Shown here piece by piece: positions 33,976 through 34,805 of a stretch of DNA of 34,805 nt (the first letter of the stretch is position 1; each line of letters starts with the position of its first letter). Position numbers and translations under genes: made by a program. The notes beneath the pieces are model-generated. The model was not told the DNA's origin and searched no databases. It saw nothing but the letters and a program-made list of their open reading frames with translations. The DNA comes from Caryophanales bacterium UBA3375. Its GTDB lineage: Bacteria; Bacillota_I; Bacilli_A; UBA3375. Location of the stretch: positions 1-34,805 of the forward strand of contig DEQD01000011.1 in NCBI GenBank assembly GCA_002359095.1, in the 5' to 3' direction.

Positions 33976-34805
33976 ACCATCCTCCTATCCAATCACCTAT
34001 TGCATATCCTACATCATCAATAACTTCATCAACTGTTTTTCCTCCAATACCTGGAACACAATCTGGTATTTCTTGCTCAAGTATATAGTCACCGACAAAT
34101 CCACCAGCTATCGCACCCAAACATGCTCCTATCCCCCCTCCAATAATTACTCCTGCTGGGCCAAATGGTCCTCCGAAAAAAACTCCAACTTTTGCTCCAA
34201 TTGCTGCTCCACCAGCTGAGAACCCCCAGTCTATACCCAAATCAAAACCAAAATTGATAGTTGAGCCAATTGGATTACCATTCCAGTCATAATTCAGTGC
34301 ATGAGGTATGTTTAACATAATATCAACAGGAAAGAAAGTGAAATTATCAAACCTTTTCATTGCCTTAATGGTATCTTCTGAATTTAATTTAGCTAATACT
34401 TCAAAAAAATTCGATTTGGCTGAAGTTATTAAATTCCAAATATGATCAAATACATCTGGAATTTCAGGAAAATTACTTTGAGTTGAAGAACCTGTATTTT
34501 GAGTTGAAGAAGCTGTATTTAACACTAACTTATCATAAGTATTTGTTTCAAAATTATTTAGTCTATATAACAAATCTTGATTTCTATTAATCATATCATT
34601 AGTGTTATCCACAAGCGCATTGTTAGGTAAACTTAGTGATTGATATATTTCTAATTTATCATTTAATAAATTTAAATTATTTTTTAAAACAACTTCATCT
34701 AAATCTAATCCTAGACAACCTTGATTAAAATTATCAACTACAATTTGAGATTGTTGTTTATAAGTACTTAAATCAGAATTTATATTTAACAATTCTGATT
34801 TAAGA
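33968..34805 (-). CDS. Glycine-zipper protein, pore-forming toxin-like (5' end outside the window)
   Basis: The frame stays open to the window edge, so the true start lies beyond 34805; a TTG at 34792 is not a convincing start. About 278 residues are visible. An Asn/Leu-rich helical part comes first (DLSTYKQQSQIVVDNF, LLNDKLEIYQSLSLPNN). A Ser/Thr/Gln linker follows with a duplicated heptad (NTASSTQ-NTGSSTQ). Then comes a long hydrophobic glycine-zipper stretch (FSAGGAAIGAKVGVFFGG, IIGGGIGACLGAIAGGFVG) and a tail ending IGDWIGGWFD. Helical N-terminus plus glycine zipper plus a coupled membrane gene resembles type VII-secreted LXG/WXG pore-forming effectors such as TelE. No secretion gene is in the window, so this is tentative. 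Confidence 0.55.
   Translation of the reverse strand, partial: LKSELLNINSDLSTYKQQSQIVVDNFNQGCLGLDLDEVVLKNNLNLLNDKLEIYQSLSLPNNALVDNTNDMINRNQDLLYRLNNFETNTYDKLVLNTASSTQNTGSSTQSNFPEIPDVFDHIWNLITSAKSNFFEVLAKLNSEDTIKAMKRFDNFTFFPVDIMLNIPHALNYDWNGNPIGSTINFGFDLGIDWGFSAGGAAIGAKVGVFFGGPFGPAGVIIGGGIGACLGAIAGGFVGDYILEQEIPDCVPGIGGKTVDEVIDDVGYAIGDWIGGWFD

Overview
The window is a low-GC, AT-rich chromosomal segment of a Bacillota/Mycoplasmatota-type bacterium. By gene content it looks like an uncultured relative of the Erysipelotrichales/RF39 gut lineages, but that placement is inference. TGA is used as a stop (for example at the end of infC), so the Mycoplasma code is not in use. The cell makes a wall (murB, alr, PBP, DivIB/FtsQ, a MurJ-type flippase), uses the MEP isoprenoid pathway (ispF) and builds Fe-S clusters with a SUF system. 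Almost every gene lies on the minus strand, in long operons with overlapping ends. No rRNA, tRNA or CRISPR was recognised.

Region by region, reading the minus strand from right to left. At 33.2-34.8 kb a partial gene for a glycine-zipper protein, with the look of a secreted pore-forming toxin, overlaps a six-pass membrane protein that could be its immunity partner. At 32.3-33.1 kb lies the wreck of a TPR protein gene, with four frame segments, one nonsense codon and a triplicated 34-bp repeat. From 32.2 to 26.9 kb runs the operon PBP-ispF-acpS-alr-sufC-sufD, closed by a bidirectional terminator. On the plus strand at 26.3-26.8 kb is a frameshifted DUF308-like membrane gene. From 25.9 to 21.0 kb is a 1657-residue surface protein with a BspA-like region, a Pro-Asn/Asp-Gly repeat region containing four 486-bp units, and a C-terminal anchor. 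At 20.5-20.9 kb is an IS30 transposase remnant on the plus strand.

From 20.3 to 11.4 kb runs a second operon: parE-scpA-scpB-rluB-LtaS/OpgB-like sulfatase-rsmA-pyrG-Rep_3-like gene, ending in a strong terminator. From 11.2 to 10.6 kb is a small membrane protein plus a minimal M50/DUF3267-like metalloprotease. From 10.5 to 9.2 kb is an OFA-type MFS transporter with its own promoter and terminator. From 9.1 kb to the left edge runs a third operon: murB-divIB-pgsA-infC-murJ-like-dut-dinB-nifS-like-sufB-FUSC.

The operons mix cell-wall synthesis, chromosome segregation, translation and Fe-S assembly. The SUF genes are split into sufC-sufD and nifS-sufB about 24 kb apart, with no sufU scaffold gene in the window. 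infC lacks its usual partners rpmI and rplT, and parE lacks parC. Several promoters show an extended -10 (TGnTATAAT) close to the start codon, and the PBP gene may be translated from a leaderless mRNA. The most promising accessory loci are the toxin-like/membrane pair at the right edge and the repeat-rich surface protein.
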